From Oceanospirillum sp048265165 (GTDB taxonomy: Bacteria; Pseudomonadota; Gammaproteobacteria; Pseudomonadales; Halomonadaceae), in assembly GCF_048265165.1 (NCBI RefSeq), contig NZ_JBLXCD010000001.1:62001-126000 (forward strand): a DNA stretch of 64,000 nt, given 5' to 3'. Each line of letters starts with the position of its first letter. Position 1 is the first letter of the stretch. Below are positions 1 to 8,614 of the stretch, in pieces. The position numbers and the translations under genes were made by a program. The notes below the pieces were generated by a model. That model had not been told where the DNA came from, ran no database searches, and saw only the letters and a list, made by a program, of their open reading frames with translations.

Positions 1-104
1 AAAAATGTTCGGGCAGCTCAAATTACTGAATGCTGGGCCGATAGCAGTACCTGAAAAATTCTGGCTCACCCCTGGGATGGTAAATACTAATGGAGGAGTT
101 GTTT

Positions 105-1166
105 ATGCCGACGTCCGTTCTGCAGCCCTCGGCTGCTTTTTTACAGAAAATGCTTCGTTTTCCATTATGGCAAGCCCCTATGGCGGGATCTCAGGACAGT
201 GTATTAGCGATTGCTGTGAGTGATGCTGGCGGTTTAGGGGCGATTCCATGCGCTATGCTCTCTCCAGAACAGGTTCGTAGTGCATTGGCTCTGGTGAAGG
301 AGAAAACAAAGCGGCCTGTTAATGTGAATTTCTTTTGCCATAACCCACCTGAATCCAATGAGACAGAGCAGGCTGCCTGGCTGGAAGCACTGCAGCCTTA
401 TTACGCTGAAATGGGGCTTGATCCTTTAGCCGTACCAGCAGGCTCTGGCCGTCAGCCTTTTTCAGAGGCTTACCTTGAGGCGATCAGACCCTATCAACCC
501 GAGGTGGTCAGTTTTCATTTTGGGTTACCGGATCAGGCGTTAATCGCAGAGATTAAAGCCTGGGGCGGATTGATTGCTTCCACCGCAACCACGGTTGAAG
601 AGGGTATATGGCTTCAGGAGAGGGGGGCTGATTTTGTGATTGCTCAGGGTCTGGAGGCCGGGGGGCATCGGGGACACTTTCTTACAGCAGACCTTGAGTG
701 TCAGTTACCGGTACGGTTTTTGGTGACGGAGTTGGTGTCGAAGGTTGACCTGCCGATGATTGCTGCCGGTGGGATCGCCACTGGGGATGATATCGCTGAG
801 CTGCTGAGCCTTGGCGCTTCTGCGGTACAGTTAGGGACGGCCTTTTTATTGACACCGGAAGCCAAAACCACAGATTTACACCGTCAGGCGCTGAAAAGTG
901 ATCTGGTTGATAAGACTTCTGTTACCAACCTGTTTTCCGGAAGACCGGCCCGGGGTATGGTGAACCGTCTGATGGAAGAGCTGGGGCCAATCTCACCTCA
1001 GGCTCCGGCATTTCCCCTGGCTTCCCAGGCGATTGCACCCTTGCGGGCAGCGGCAGAGCAACAGGGGCGATGGGATTTCTCACCTCTATGGTGCGGAGAG
1101 TCTGCAGGTAAATGCCGTGAGCTTCCTGTGGCAGAGTTAATTCATTGGTTAACGGCTAAGTTATAA
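105..1166 (+). CDS. NAD(P)H-dependent flavin oxidoreductase / nitronate monooxygenase family
   Basis: A 353-residue TIM-barrel FMN enzyme of the 2-nitropropane dioxygenase (nitronate monooxygenase) family. Family members oxidise alkyl nitronates with O2 or act as flavin-dependent reductases; the substrate here cannot be told. Visible family marks are the N-terminal FPLWQAPMAGSQDSVLAIAV stretch, the QGLEAGGHRG flavin/active-site motif around residue 185, and the IAAGGIATGDD and ASAVQLGTAF phosphate-binding strands. The start at 105 is preferred over an in-frame ATG at 90 because GGAGGAG (92-98) lies 6 bases upstream of it. The gene is a single unit, convergent with the DCC-family gene and closed by a hairpin. 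Family assignment is solid, substrate unknown. Confidence 0.9.
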   Translation: MPTSVLQPSAAFLQKMLRFPLWQAPMAGSQDSVLAIAVSDAGGLGAIPCAMLSPEQVRSALALVKEKTKRPVNVNFFCHNPPESNETEQAAWLEALQPYYAEMGLDPLAVPAGSGRQPFSEAYLEAIRPYQPEVVSFHFGLPDQALIAEIKAWGGLIASTATTVEEGIWLQERGADFVIAQGLEAGGHRGHFLTADLECQLPVRFLVTELVSKVDLPMIAAGGIATGDDIAELLSLGASAVQLGTAFLLTPEAKTTDLHRQALKSDLVDKTSVTNLFSGRPARGMVNRLMEELGPISPQAPAFPLASQAIAPLRAAAEQQGRWDFSPLWCGESAGKCRELPVAELIHWLTAKL

Positions 1167-1181
1167 TCCGATACCTAAGAA

Positions 1182-1220
1182 CTGATCGCCAGCTTTGGGC
1201 TAATTAAAGCCGGCGATCAG
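1182..1220. terminator. Hairpin between convergent genes
   Basis: CTGATCGCC (1182-1190) pairs with GGCGATCAG (1212-1220). An inner GCTTT/AAAGC helix is separated by one mismatch. It lies between two convergent stops. There is no clear U run on either side, so it may be a weak terminator or only a 3' stabilising stem. Confidence 0.5.
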
Positions 1221-1237
1221 GTTTCGAATAGGACGAG

Positions 1238-1633
1238 CTACCGAGTACATTGTGGGCAGTCTTTCTTCTGTAGTCTTGGGCGTATTTTAGCAAATGAGTG
1301 ATATAGCCGGTCAAAAACGGGTTTAAGAAATGGCCAGCCGGTAGGTGCCATAAGCCAGCCAAGCCCGATCTCTTGATAAATGCGCCGGGAAGCATCCATG
1401 GCCGTCCACCAATTTCCTTCATTGTCCTGCAGGTGCAGCTCAGCCATTAGCTGTTTAGTCTGCTTACCCGTTGGGCCTGGGTCAAAACCATCCTGACTGA
1501 TATCAACAAACGCCAGTGATAAGTCTTTACGCCGACAGCGAGCCTGTAACCAGCGAACCTCTTTTCTACATAGCGGGCAAGCGCCGTCATAGTAGAGTGT
1601 CAGTTTTTTATCCGTGAGCTTTTTTTTACTCAT
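1238..1633 (-). CDS. DCC-family (DUF393) thiol-disulfide oxidoreductase-like protein
   Basis: 131 residues. The N-terminal LTLYYDGACPLCRKEV carries the DxxCPxC signature that defines the DUF393/YuxK family of small thioredoxin-like proteins, thought to act in thiol-disulfide exchange. Family members are usually 110-140 residues, so this looks complete. A second CxxC pair, CPQC, sits at the extreme C terminus and is not part of the defining motif; it could bind metal or form a second redox pair. There is no signal peptide, so a cytoplasmic location is expected. It is monocistronic and convergent with the flavin oxidoreductase. The role in the cell is unknown. Confidence 0.85.
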   Translation of the reverse strand: MSKKKLTDKKLTLYYDGACPLCRKEVRWLQARCRRKDLSLAFVDISQDGFDPGPTGKQTKQLMAELHLQDNEGNWWTAMDASRRIYQEIGLGWLMAPTGWPFLKPVFDRLYHSFAKIRPRLQKKDCPQCTR

Positions 1634-1975
1634 TGTTTCTACCTGCTCTGCCTGTTGGTGGAAAATGGACTGTATTCTGTTCCTGTTTTACGCAAATGCC
1701 TTTCGACCGGTTTTTTGCACTTCTTGGCTACAGAGTTTTGATCTGTTGAGGCTATAGAGTTTACGTGTCTAGGGTATGGAGTTTTACGTGTCCAGGGTGT
1801 GGAGTGGTTTGCCAGCTTTTACCTGCTGATGTGGTTTTTATCGTTAAGTAAAAGGTTTTTTTAGGTGTATTATTTTAATATTGGTTTTATTTGACATGAT
1901 TTTAGTCATTATTGCTTATTATCTTTAGCGACAATAGATGATCAAAATAACAACATTAACGCTAGAGTAGTGATC
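1634..1975. other. Intergenic region with imperfect 22-24 bp tandem repeats
   Basis: This gap lies between the start of the DCC-family gene (minus) and the EamA gene (plus), so it holds both promoters. Positions about 1728-1807 carry about four imperfect copies of a 22-24 bp unit; the two best copies share AGAGTTT(T)ACGTGTCYAGGGT at 1756 and 1778. A TTGACA at 1891-1896 could be a -35 box for the EamA gene, but I see no well-spaced -10. No convincing ORF lies in the gap. Confidence 0.5.
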
Positions 1976-2944
1976 ATGTCTTCTGATGTATTAACAAACA
2001 CTGACCGTCCAGGCGTTTCTGGCCGATCTGTGCTGGAGGTGGAATCCCTCAATATGCCTTCTGCCCAGAAAGTACTGGGTCTATTAGCCGCCCTGATGAT
2101 GGTTTTTGTCTGGTCGGGCTATTTTCTCTCCCTGCGGGCCGGAGCTGTCACTCCGGTCAGTACCTACGAAATTGCGTTGCTGCGTTTTGGTTTACCGGGA
2201 TTAATCCTGCTACCGGTTTTTATCCGTAATTTTAAAGCTATTTGTCAGGTGCCCAGGCTGTATCTGGTTGGAATGCTGGTGGGTGGCGGATTGCCCTTTT
2301 TCTGGCTGGGTGCCATGGGGATGCAGGTCGGGCAGGTGGCTGAAGGCAGTACTCTGATCCCTGGGGTAGCCCCGCTATTTGTGACGATGATGGCGGTTCT
2401 GGTTTTCAATCAGCCCCTATCCGGATGGCGTCTTGGTGGTTTGTTACTGATTTTTGCCGGTGTTGTGGCATTTATTGGTAATTCAGTAACTGGTGATACG
2501 CACGTTGGGGCGGTGGTTCTTTTTCTGGCAGCCAGCTTTTTATGGGCTTTGTTTGCACTGTCAATTCGTCAATGTGGGCTTTCACCCCTAGTGGCCGCAT
2601 CTGTGGTAGCGGTGCCAACAGGGTTGTTGCTTCTGATTGTGGGGGCTGTGATGCAGCCTGAGCTGGGTTGGTTTGACCTGTCGCTGAACCAGCAGCTTGG
2701 CCAAATTTTGGCTCAGGGCCTAGGTGCAGGGTTGGCATCCGGTTTATTATTTGCCTTTGCCATCAGTCGTTTGGGGGCTGAAGTAACTTCGGCAATTGGG
2801 TCTCTAACACCGGTAGCTGCTTCGGCTATTGCCTATGTCTGGTTTGGGGAGCAGGTTACACTGGTAATTGTTGCGGGGATCGCGTTGATTAGTCTGGGTG
2901 TGATTCTGGCCAGTGGGCTTGTAAAAGGGCGTATGACTGAATAA
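1976..2944 (+). CDS. EamA/DMT-family transporter (drug/metabolite exporter)
   Basis: About 322 residues with ten predicted hydrophobic segments and two EamA halves, as in the RhaT/YdcZ-type DMT superfamily. Visible segments include LGLLAALMMVFVWSGYFL near the N terminus, GVAPLFVTMMAVLVF at the end of the first half and SAIGSLTPVAASAIAYVW in the second. Such proteins export amino acids or other metabolites across the inner membrane; the substrate is unknown. The start is uncertain: GTG at 1970 or ATG at 1976 gives a 28-residue hydrophilic leader, while ATG at 2054 gives a more typical EamA N terminus, and none has an ideal ribosome site. It is convergent with an Lrp/AsnC regulator, a frequent partner of amino-acid exporters. 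Confidence 0.87.
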   Translation: MSSDVLTNTDRPGVSGRSVLEVESLNMPSAQKVLGLLAALMMVFVWSGYFLSLRAGAVTPVSTYEIALLRFGLPGLILLPVFIRNFKAICQVPRLYLVGMLVGGGLPFFWLGAMGMQVGQVAEGSTLIPGVAPLFVTMMAVLVFNQPLSGWRLGGLLLIFAGVVAFIGNSVTGDTHVGAVVLFLAASFLWALFALSIRQCGLSPLVAASVVAVPTGLLLLIVGAVMQPELGWFDLSLNQQLGQILAQGLGAGLASGLLFAFAISRLGAEVTSAIGSLTPVAASAIAYVWFGEQVTLVIVAGIALISLGVILASGLVKGRMTE

Positions 2945-2955
2945 CTTAAATGCTG

Positions 2956-2987
2956 ATAATACAGCTTCTGGCTCGAAGCTGTATTAT
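2956..2987. terminator. Bidirectional hairpin between EamA and Lrp genes
   Basis: A perfect 13 bp stem, ATAATACAGCTTC (2956-2968) with GAAGCTGTATTAT (2975-2987), and a 6 nt loop, lies between two convergent stop codons. The A/T-rich base of the stem can act as a short U tract on either strand. Confidence 0.65.
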
Positions 2988-3026
2988 GGGGTTCCATGCG
3001 TCCTTTTGCTTATGGAAGCCGGATAT

Positions 3027-3512
3027 TCATCTGAGATGTTTTAACGGTAACTCGGTGCATGTTTTAACCTGACGGAGCACAAAGCTGGTCCGAATGCTGG
3101 CAACGCCTTCGATACGGTTCAGCTCATTGAGTAGAAAATGTTCGTAGTAGGCCATATCCGGCATCACGACCTTGAGCATAAAGTCGGCATCACTGCCGGT
3201 AATCAGGGCGCACTCCAGTACTTCATCATAGTTTAGAATCTTCCTTTCAAATGCCTCCAGTCGTTCCGGTAGCTGACTGGCCAGGCATATCTGTACATAG
3301 ATGGTCATATCCAGCCCCAGAGCACTCTGGCTAAGCAGTGTGACCTGCCGACTGATGATGCCAGCATCTTCCAGTAGTTTGACTCTTCTGGCGCAGGGTG
3401 ACGGTGATAAGCCTACCTGTTCTGCCAGCTCCAGATTGCTGATATTGGCATTTTTCTGCAGGACTTCAAGAATTCTACGGTCGATCCGGTCAAACTGTTT
3501 CGTTTTGTGCAT
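3027..3512 (-). CDS. Lrp/AsnC-family transcriptional regulator
   Basis: 161 residues, the usual length of the Lrp/AsnC family. The N terminus FDRIDRRILEVLQKNANIS begins the winged helix-turn-helix, with ELAEQVGLSPSPCARRVKLL as the recognition region. A C-terminal RAM/AsnC ligand domain (about residues 70-150) contains ALITGSDADFMLKV, the effector-binding turn. Members sense amino acids and act locally or globally. The neighbouring EamA exporter (convergent) is a plausible target. The divergent c-di-GMP gene at 3797 shares the upstream region and could also be affected; both links are inferred. Confidence 0.92.
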   Translation of the reverse strand: MHKTKQFDRIDRRILEVLQKNANISNLELAEQVGLSPSPCARRVKLLEDAGIISRQVTLLSQSALGLDMTIYVQICLASQLPERLEAFERKILNYDEVLECALITGSDADFMLKVVMPDMAYYEHFLLNELNRIEGVASIRTSFVLRQVKTCTELPLKHLR

Positions 3513-3658
3513 GATTAATGATCTTATTATTGTTTGTGTGGCAGTGCGCGAGACCTGGAGATCTGCTGTCTAGTTAGTTTTTATTGTTATAGGAGGTGGA
3601 TTCTATAGGCTTTTCACTTGGTTTTCTTTTTTTTCGCTGGATTCATCTGGTTTTTGGA

Positions 3659-3693
3659 TTTTCTATAACTAATTTGGGTTTTCTATAACTAAT
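3659..3693 (+). repeat. Two 15-bp direct repeats, 20 bp apart (candidate operator)
   Basis: TTTTCTATAACTAAT occurs exactly at 3659-3673 and 3679-3693, a 20 bp period or about two helical turns. A shorter TTCTATA lies at 3601. The pair is in the divergent region between the Lrp/AsnC gene and the heme-containing GGDEF-EAL gene, about 105-140 bp upstream of the latter. Spacing and identity suggest a regulator site; which regulator is unknown. Confidence 0.5.
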
Positions 3694-3796
3694 AGTAGAG
3701 GGTCGTATAAAGGTTTGAGCTGTATCATCAGCGGATGTGATATCTCCTGTTTTAATGGGTGCCCTTCTTTCGGGTCCGTTGTTTGAGAGCACGTGA

Positions 3797-6388
3797 ATGC
3801 CTTTACACCAAAAAATTATCCGCTTTGCCAGAACCCTGCGTGGTTATGTACTGATCTCTATTATGGCGGTGTCCATTGTAGTCTTTCTCAGTGTCACTTT
3901 GACGGCTACCCTGCTTTATGAAGATGTCATTCATCGTCAGTCTGCCCAGACATCTGAGAGTATTGCCCAGAGTACTTTCAATAGTATGTTTCAGGTGATG
4001 CGCCAGGGCTGGACTCGTCAAGAACTGGAGGTTTTTCTCTCAGAAACCAAGGCCGCTTATGCCAATACACCTTTTGATATTGAAATTTATCGGGGGAGTA
4101 AAGTAGAAGCATTATTTGGTGTCATTGATCAACCGAATCCTGATGCTGCGATTCAGCAGGTTTTTCAGGATGGCTTGCATCATCTGAGCCAGACCGATCA
4201 TACAACTCGCCGCCTTTTTCCATTGAAAGCCCGCACTGAATGCCTGCAGTGTCACCGCAATGCAAAACCGGGTGATGTGCTGGGTGTTATTGATATTCAG
4301 CAGGATATGAGCCCGATACGTGATGGTATTCGCCAGGGCTATATCACTCTTTTTATTATCGCCGCCATGGTGATTATGTTTGCTGCTCTGGGGATCTCTG
4401 CCTCAATCTCGGTACGTATCAAGCAGTCGATGGAGCGCTTCAAACATCAGCTGAAAGATGTGAATTCGGTAAAAGATTTTCGGGCGCTGGATACGAAAAA
4501 AGTTGATTTCTTTTTTGATGAATTTAATCAGGCGTTTTTCCATGTTAGCTCTCTGATGGAAAAGCTGAAAGATGTGGCCGTTGACAAGGATATTCTGGAG
4601 TTCGAGATCCGGCTGCTCAGTAAGTTTATTATTACTTCTGAGGTCGTTCGCGACTGGCGTGATTTCATTAAAGACCTGCTGGTCGATATTAATACCATTA
4701 TTGAAGCGCATACTTTGGTCACTATTTTTCAGGTAGATGATGAAGGCTATGAGCTTGAAGTGTTCTGGTATCAGGATGTTACCGAAGCAACCCGAACGGC
4801 CTTTGAAGTGTTTCTACGCACGAATATTGAAAGTGATGAACACTTCCATAAAGGGGCTGTGATTCTGAGTATTGCTCATCACGTCGCTCACCCTGAACCT
4901 GAAACTCTGGATCTAAAACCTATTACACCAGAGGATATTGAACTACAGACTAAATCTTTGCTGCTGGAAGCACCTAAGATTGGTGGTGTTGTAGGGATTG
5001 GTGTGCAATCAGATCTGGCTCGGGACCCAATTCGTCATATTGTTATTGATGGCATTCTGACAACTCTGCTGAATTTGGTGGGTTCGGTTAAAGCGATCTA
5101 TAAATACACACAGGATCTGGAGTTCTACGCTACCCGTGACCCTTTGACCAGTTTGCATAACCAACGAATGTTTAAGGAGCTTCTTGGGTACGAAGTGGGT
5201 CGGGCCAGCCGTCATAAAGAGAGCTTTGCGCTTTTAATGCTTGATCTGGATAACTTTAAGACGGTGAATGACAGATTTGGGCATGCCTATGGTGATCAGT
5301 TTCTGCAGGCTTTTGCCAGAGTATTGGAGCATTCTGTACGTCCGGGCGATTTTCTGTCTCGCTACGGCGGTGATGAATTCACGATTATTCTGCCGGAAGC
5401 GAGTCAGGAACAGGCTTTCTCCGTTGCTCAGCGAATAAAGCATGCTATTGATCAGATGCATCTGAAATCCCCTGATGGTCAGCCGATGCGCGCAACCGGT
5501 TCCATGGGGATTGCGGTCTATCCGGATCATGCGAGCAACCCAAGAGATCTGTTTTTGCTTGCCGATAACATGATGTATAAGGCAAAACGTCTTGGCCGTA
5601 ACAGTATCGCTGTACCGGATGACGATGAGGTTGCTGAGGTTTACAAAGAGGCCGGTGCCAAAAATATAATGGTACTGAATGCACTGGAGGAGGAACGCAT
5701 TGTTCCTTATTTCCAGCCTATCGTGGACTCGGAAACAGGTGATGTCGAGATTCACGAATTACTTATGCGAATTGAAATGGATCATCGTATTGTTCCCGCC
5801 GGTGAGTTTATTGATATTGCAGAGGGAATTGGTGTAGTCCATAAAATGGACTATATGCTGATTGAGAAAGCTTTTGATCAGGTGCTTGAGCAGGGCTACA
5901 CCGGAAAGCTATTTGTGAACCTGTCGCCAAAGTCATTGATTGTCAGTGAATTTATTGGGCGTATTCGCCAGTTAGCTCAGGATAAGAACATTGCTTCTGA
6001 TCGAATTGTTTTCGAGCTAACTGAGCGGGAAACGGTCAGCAACCTGAATCTGCTGGAAAAGTTTGTACTGGATCTGAAACTGGAGGGTTTCAATTTTGCC
6101 ATTGATGATTTCGGTTCTGGTTTCTCCTCGTTTCACTATATCAAGCACTTTCCAATCGATGTTATCAAGATTGAAGGTGAGTTTATTCGTAATATGCTTC
6201 ATGACGACAAATATATGGCCTTTGTTAAAAGTATTGTGACGCTGGCTCAGAATCTGGGTATCAAAACGATTGCTGAGTTTATTGAGGATGAGGACATTAT
6301 GGATAAGGTTCGTGAGCTGGGAATCGATTATGGACAAGGGTTCTATCTGGGGCGTCCTGCGGGACATTTTGTCTTCGGTCAGAATTGA
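3797..6388 (+). CDS. Membrane GGDEF-EAL protein with periplasmic c-heme (CxxCH) sensor
   Basis: 863 residues. TM helices at about 16-40 and 182-206 enclose a periplasmic domain with ECLQCHRN at 148-155, a CxxCH c-type heme site (CxxCH 149-153), as in DUF3365/Tll0287-like sensors. Next come a signalling helix, a GAF-like region (about 265-430), and GGDEF with SRYGGDEF (GGDEF 524-528), the metal Asp in LDLDNF and an RPGD inhibitory site (515-518). The EAL domain has ELLMR (654-658, fits ExLxR), VNLS, FELTERE, IDDFG, VIKIE and IAEFIE. Both c-di-GMP synthesis and hydrolysis motifs therefore look intact. The heme suggests control by redox state, O2 or NO, which is inference. It is followed at 92 bp by a second GGDEF-EAL gene. 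Confidence 0.9.
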   Translation: MPLHQKIIRFARTLRGYVLISIMAVSIVVFLSVTLTATLLYEDVIHRQSAQTSESIAQSTFNSMFQVMRQGWTRQELEVFLSETKAAYANTPFDIEIYRGSKVEALFGVIDQPNPDAAIQQVFQDGLHHLSQTDHTTRRLFPLKARTECLQCHRNAKPGDVLGVIDIQQDMSPIRDGIRQGYITLFIIAAMVIMFAALGISASISVRIKQSMERFKHQLKDVNSVKDFRALDTKKVDFFFDEFNQAFFHVSSLMEKLKDVAVDKDILEFEIRLLSKFIITSEVVRDWRDFIKDLLVDINTIIEAHTLVTIFQVDDEGYELEVFWYQDVTEATRTAFEVFLRTNIESDEHFHKGAVILSIAHHVAHPEPETLDLKPITPEDIELQTKSLLLEAPKIGGVVGIGVQSDLARDPIRHIVIDGILTTLLNLVGSVKAIYKYTQDLEFYATRDPLTSLHNQRMFKELLGYEVGRASRHKESFALLMLDLDNFKTVNDRFGHAYGDQFLQAFARVLEHSVRPGDFLSRYGGDEFTIILPEASQEQAFSVAQRIKHAIDQMHLKSPDGQPMRATGSMGIAVYPDHASNPRDLFLLADNMMYKAKRLGRNSIAVPDDDEVAEVYKEAGAKNIMVLNALEEERIVPYFQPIVDSETGDVEIHELLMRIEMDHRIVPAGEFIDIAEGIGVVHKMDYMLIEKAFDQVLEQGYTGKLFVNLSPKSLIVSEFIGRIRQLAQDKNIASDRIVFELTERETVSNLNLLEKFVLDLKLEGFNFAIDDFGSGFSSFHYIKHFPIDVIKIEGEFIRNMLHDDKYMAFVKSIVTLAQNLGIKTIAEFIEDEDIMDKVRELGIDYGQGFYLGRPAGHFVFGQN

Positions 6389-6479
6389 AATATTGATGTG
6401 ATTTCTATGGCCTCCTGCTAGCTGCAGGCTATAGTTCACACGGTGTTTTTCCTTTGTGGGGACGTAAATAGGTGATCGG

Positions 6480-8306
6480 ATGACGGAATACAATGGATTA
6501 AGCCGGGATGAGCTGGAACTGGAGCTCAGAAAACATATGGAAGAGGCGAAGAAAATCCGGGTTCATCTGGAGAGTGAGATCCGTCGTCACAGAGATACTT
6601 CGGCTCAGCTTAACCTGATCAGTCGGGTTGTTGAGAAGGCTCATTTTTCGGTCATGATTACCGACGCCGAACAGCGCCTTGTGTATGTCAACGCCGCTTA
6701 TACCCGGCTTACAGGTCTAAAAGCAGAAGATGTAATTGGCCATACACCTAAGGTTAACCAGTCTGGGCGCCATGCCAAAGAATTTTATCAGAAACTCTGG
6801 GATGAACTGTACCGTAAAGGGGTTTGGCGAGGTGAGGTCTGGGATCGGCGGCCTGATGGCAGTTTCTTCATGAAATACCTATCCATTGAAGCGCTCAGAG
6901 ATGAAGTCGGAGCGGTTACTCACTACTTTGCTATTTTCAGTGACCTTTCTGAACAAAAGCGTACAGAAGAAGAGCTGGAGCGGCTGACACATTATGATCC
7001 TCTGACAGAGTTACCAAATCGCATACTTTTCCGTAATCGCCTTGGACACGAATTTAATATTTCAAACCGCCATCAGTCCCGTACAGGGCTTTTGGTATTA
7101 AACCTTGATCGTTTTCGTATGATCAATGATGCCTTTGGTTTTGCTCTGGGGGATGAGCTACTGGTGCAGGTGGCAGCACGACTTCGAAGTCGGGTACGTT
7201 CGACCGACCTGCTGGCACGACAGGAAGATCGTTCAGAGAGAGACTCGGATCTGATTTCTCGCATTGGAGGTGACGATTTCAGTTTTATTCTTAGTGAACT
7301 GAGAGCATCGGAAGATGCAAATGTTGTTGCACGGCGTTTACTCGCTGCATTCGAAGAGCCTTTTGATGCCTATGGCGAAGAGGTTTTTCTCTCCGGTAGT
7401 ATAGGAATTGCGGTTTATCCTGATAATGCTAAAAGTGAAGACGGGTTAATGCAGTGTGCTGAGGCCGCATTGAATCTTGTTAAAGCGGAAGGTAAAGGTG
7501 GCTATCGATTTTTTTCTGATGAGTTAAACCGTAGTAGTGCTGAGCGGGTTCGTCTTGAAGCGCGTTTGCATCGGGCCGTTACAAACGAAGAATTTACTCT
7601 ACATTATCAGCCTAAACTTGATCTCAAAACCGGTAAAGTCATGGGGGTGGAAGCTCTATTACGCTGGCCTCAGGAGGATGGTAGTACGGTATCTCCTGAA
7701 AGCTTTATTCCTCTGACAGAAGATACAGGGCTGATCAACCCTATTGGGCAGTGGATCATCATTCAGGCAATGCAGGATGCCTGTCGTATTAATCAGCAAA
7801 CAGGGCTTCAGCTGCAGGTGGCCATTAATTTGTCTGTTCGTCAGTTTCTTAACCCCGGAGTCGTGGGTTTGGTAGCTGAGGCGCTTCGGCATACCGGTAT
7901 TGATCCGGCATTAGTAGAGTTTGAAATTACGGAAAGCATGCTGATTGATAAAGTAGAGGATGCTCGGCAATCTATGCATAACCTGCGTAATCTGGGCGTT
8001 CAGTTAGCGATTGATGATTTTGGTACTGGTTTTTCATCGATGTCCTATCTGAAAGAGTTTCCGGTCAATACCATGAAGATTGATCGTTCGTTTATTATGT
8101 CTCTGGACCATGGCGCAGAGGGGCTGGCGATTGTGACGGCTCTGGTTTCTTTAGGTAAGGCGATGGGGTTAGGGGTTGTTGCAGAAGGTGTTGAAAATAA
8201 AACCCAGATGGATTTACTGTCAGAATCAGGCTGTGACTTTGGTCAGGGGTTTTATATAGATAGGCCTATGCCTATTGATAAGTTGATTGCCAGTATTGGG
8301 CAATAG
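6480..8306 (+). CDS. PAS-GGDEF-EAL protein, cyclase domain degenerate, probable c-di-GMP phosphodiesterase
   Basis: 608 residues, no TM segment, so cytoplasmic. A short coiled coil (about 10-40) leads into PAS (about 48-160), GGDEF (about 170-330) and EAL (about 345-605). The cyclase motif reads GGDDF (263-267) and the metal Asp that starts the DxD strand is Asn (LNLDRF, N208), so cyclase activity is doubtful. A 14-residue insertion before the motif carries a second RxxD (254-257) besides the first (240-243). EAL motifs are complete: EALLR (391-395), INLS, FEITES, IDDFGTGFS, MKIDRSF, VVAEGVE. It probably hydrolyses c-di-GMP with PAS and GGDEF as regulatory domains. It is likely co-transcribed with the upstream heme GGDEF-EAL gene. 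Confidence 0.9.
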   Translation: MTEYNGLSRDELELELRKHMEEAKKIRVHLESEIRRHRDTSAQLNLISRVVEKAHFSVMITDAEQRLVYVNAAYTRLTGLKAEDVIGHTPKVNQSGRHAKEFYQKLWDELYRKGVWRGEVWDRRPDGSFFMKYLSIEALRDEVGAVTHYFAIFSDLSEQKRTEEELERLTHYDPLTELPNRILFRNRLGHEFNISNRHQSRTGLLVLNLDRFRMINDAFGFALGDELLVQVAARLRSRVRSTDLLARQEDRSERDSDLISRIGGDDFSFILSELRASEDANVVARRLLAAFEEPFDAYGEEVFLSGSIGIAVYPDNAKSEDGLMQCAEAALNLVKAEGKGGYRFFSDELNRSSAERVRLEARLHRAVTNEEFTLHYQPKLDLKTGKVMGVEALLRWPQEDGSTVSPESFIPLTEDTGLINPIGQWIIIQAMQDACRINQQTGLQLQVAINLSVRQFLNPGVVGLVAEALRHTGIDPALVEFEITESMLIDKVEDARQSMHNLRNLGVQLAIDDFGTGFSSMSYLKEFPVNTMKIDRSFIMSLDHGAEGLAIVTALVSLGKAMGLGVVAEGVENKTQMDLLSESGCDFGQGFYIDRPMPIDKLIASIGQ

Positions 8307-8614
8307 TTTTACTCTGGATCTGATATGCTCAGATTCAGCGTTAGTTTGTTATTGATCTGTTACTCCTGCGTGCCCCCAACCTTTTTTTTGTCTTTTTATT
8401 GTATTACCAAAGCACCCCACCTTTACCGGTTACCCGGTTTTCTTGTTATGGACGGTATAATATTCATAAGAGCTGATAATTGTCTGAGATACCGCAAGGT
8501 ATTGTAAATAAAGATAATGTATATTTTATTGGTTTCTTCTGTGTTATCTGAAATGTGCAGGAAATCCTTCTCCAGTAGGGAGTATCTCTGGTACATAACT
8601 AAGGAGTGTGTGTT
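8307..8614. other. Intergenic region, no supported gene
   Basis: A/T-rich gap after the PAS-GGDEF-EAL gene. A short hairpin (ATCTGA 8318-8323 with TCAGAT 8329-8334) lies just after the stop and T runs follow near 8383. A 60-codon reading frame inside has no ribosome site or recognisable sequence. The 3' end holds the AAGGAG ribosome site of the next gene. Confidence 0.4.

Noticed and set aside
1..89. Possible gene end at the left edge of the window
   Set aside because: Only 89 bases precede the ribosome site; no frame shows recognisable sequence and the long frame from position 5 overlaps the flavin oxidoreductase in another frame.
8325..8507. 60-codon plus-strand frame after the PAS-GGDEF-EAL gene
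   Set aside because: No ribosome site, composition like intergenic DNA, rich in Phe/Cys/Leu from T-rich sequence, and it overlaps the likely terminator.
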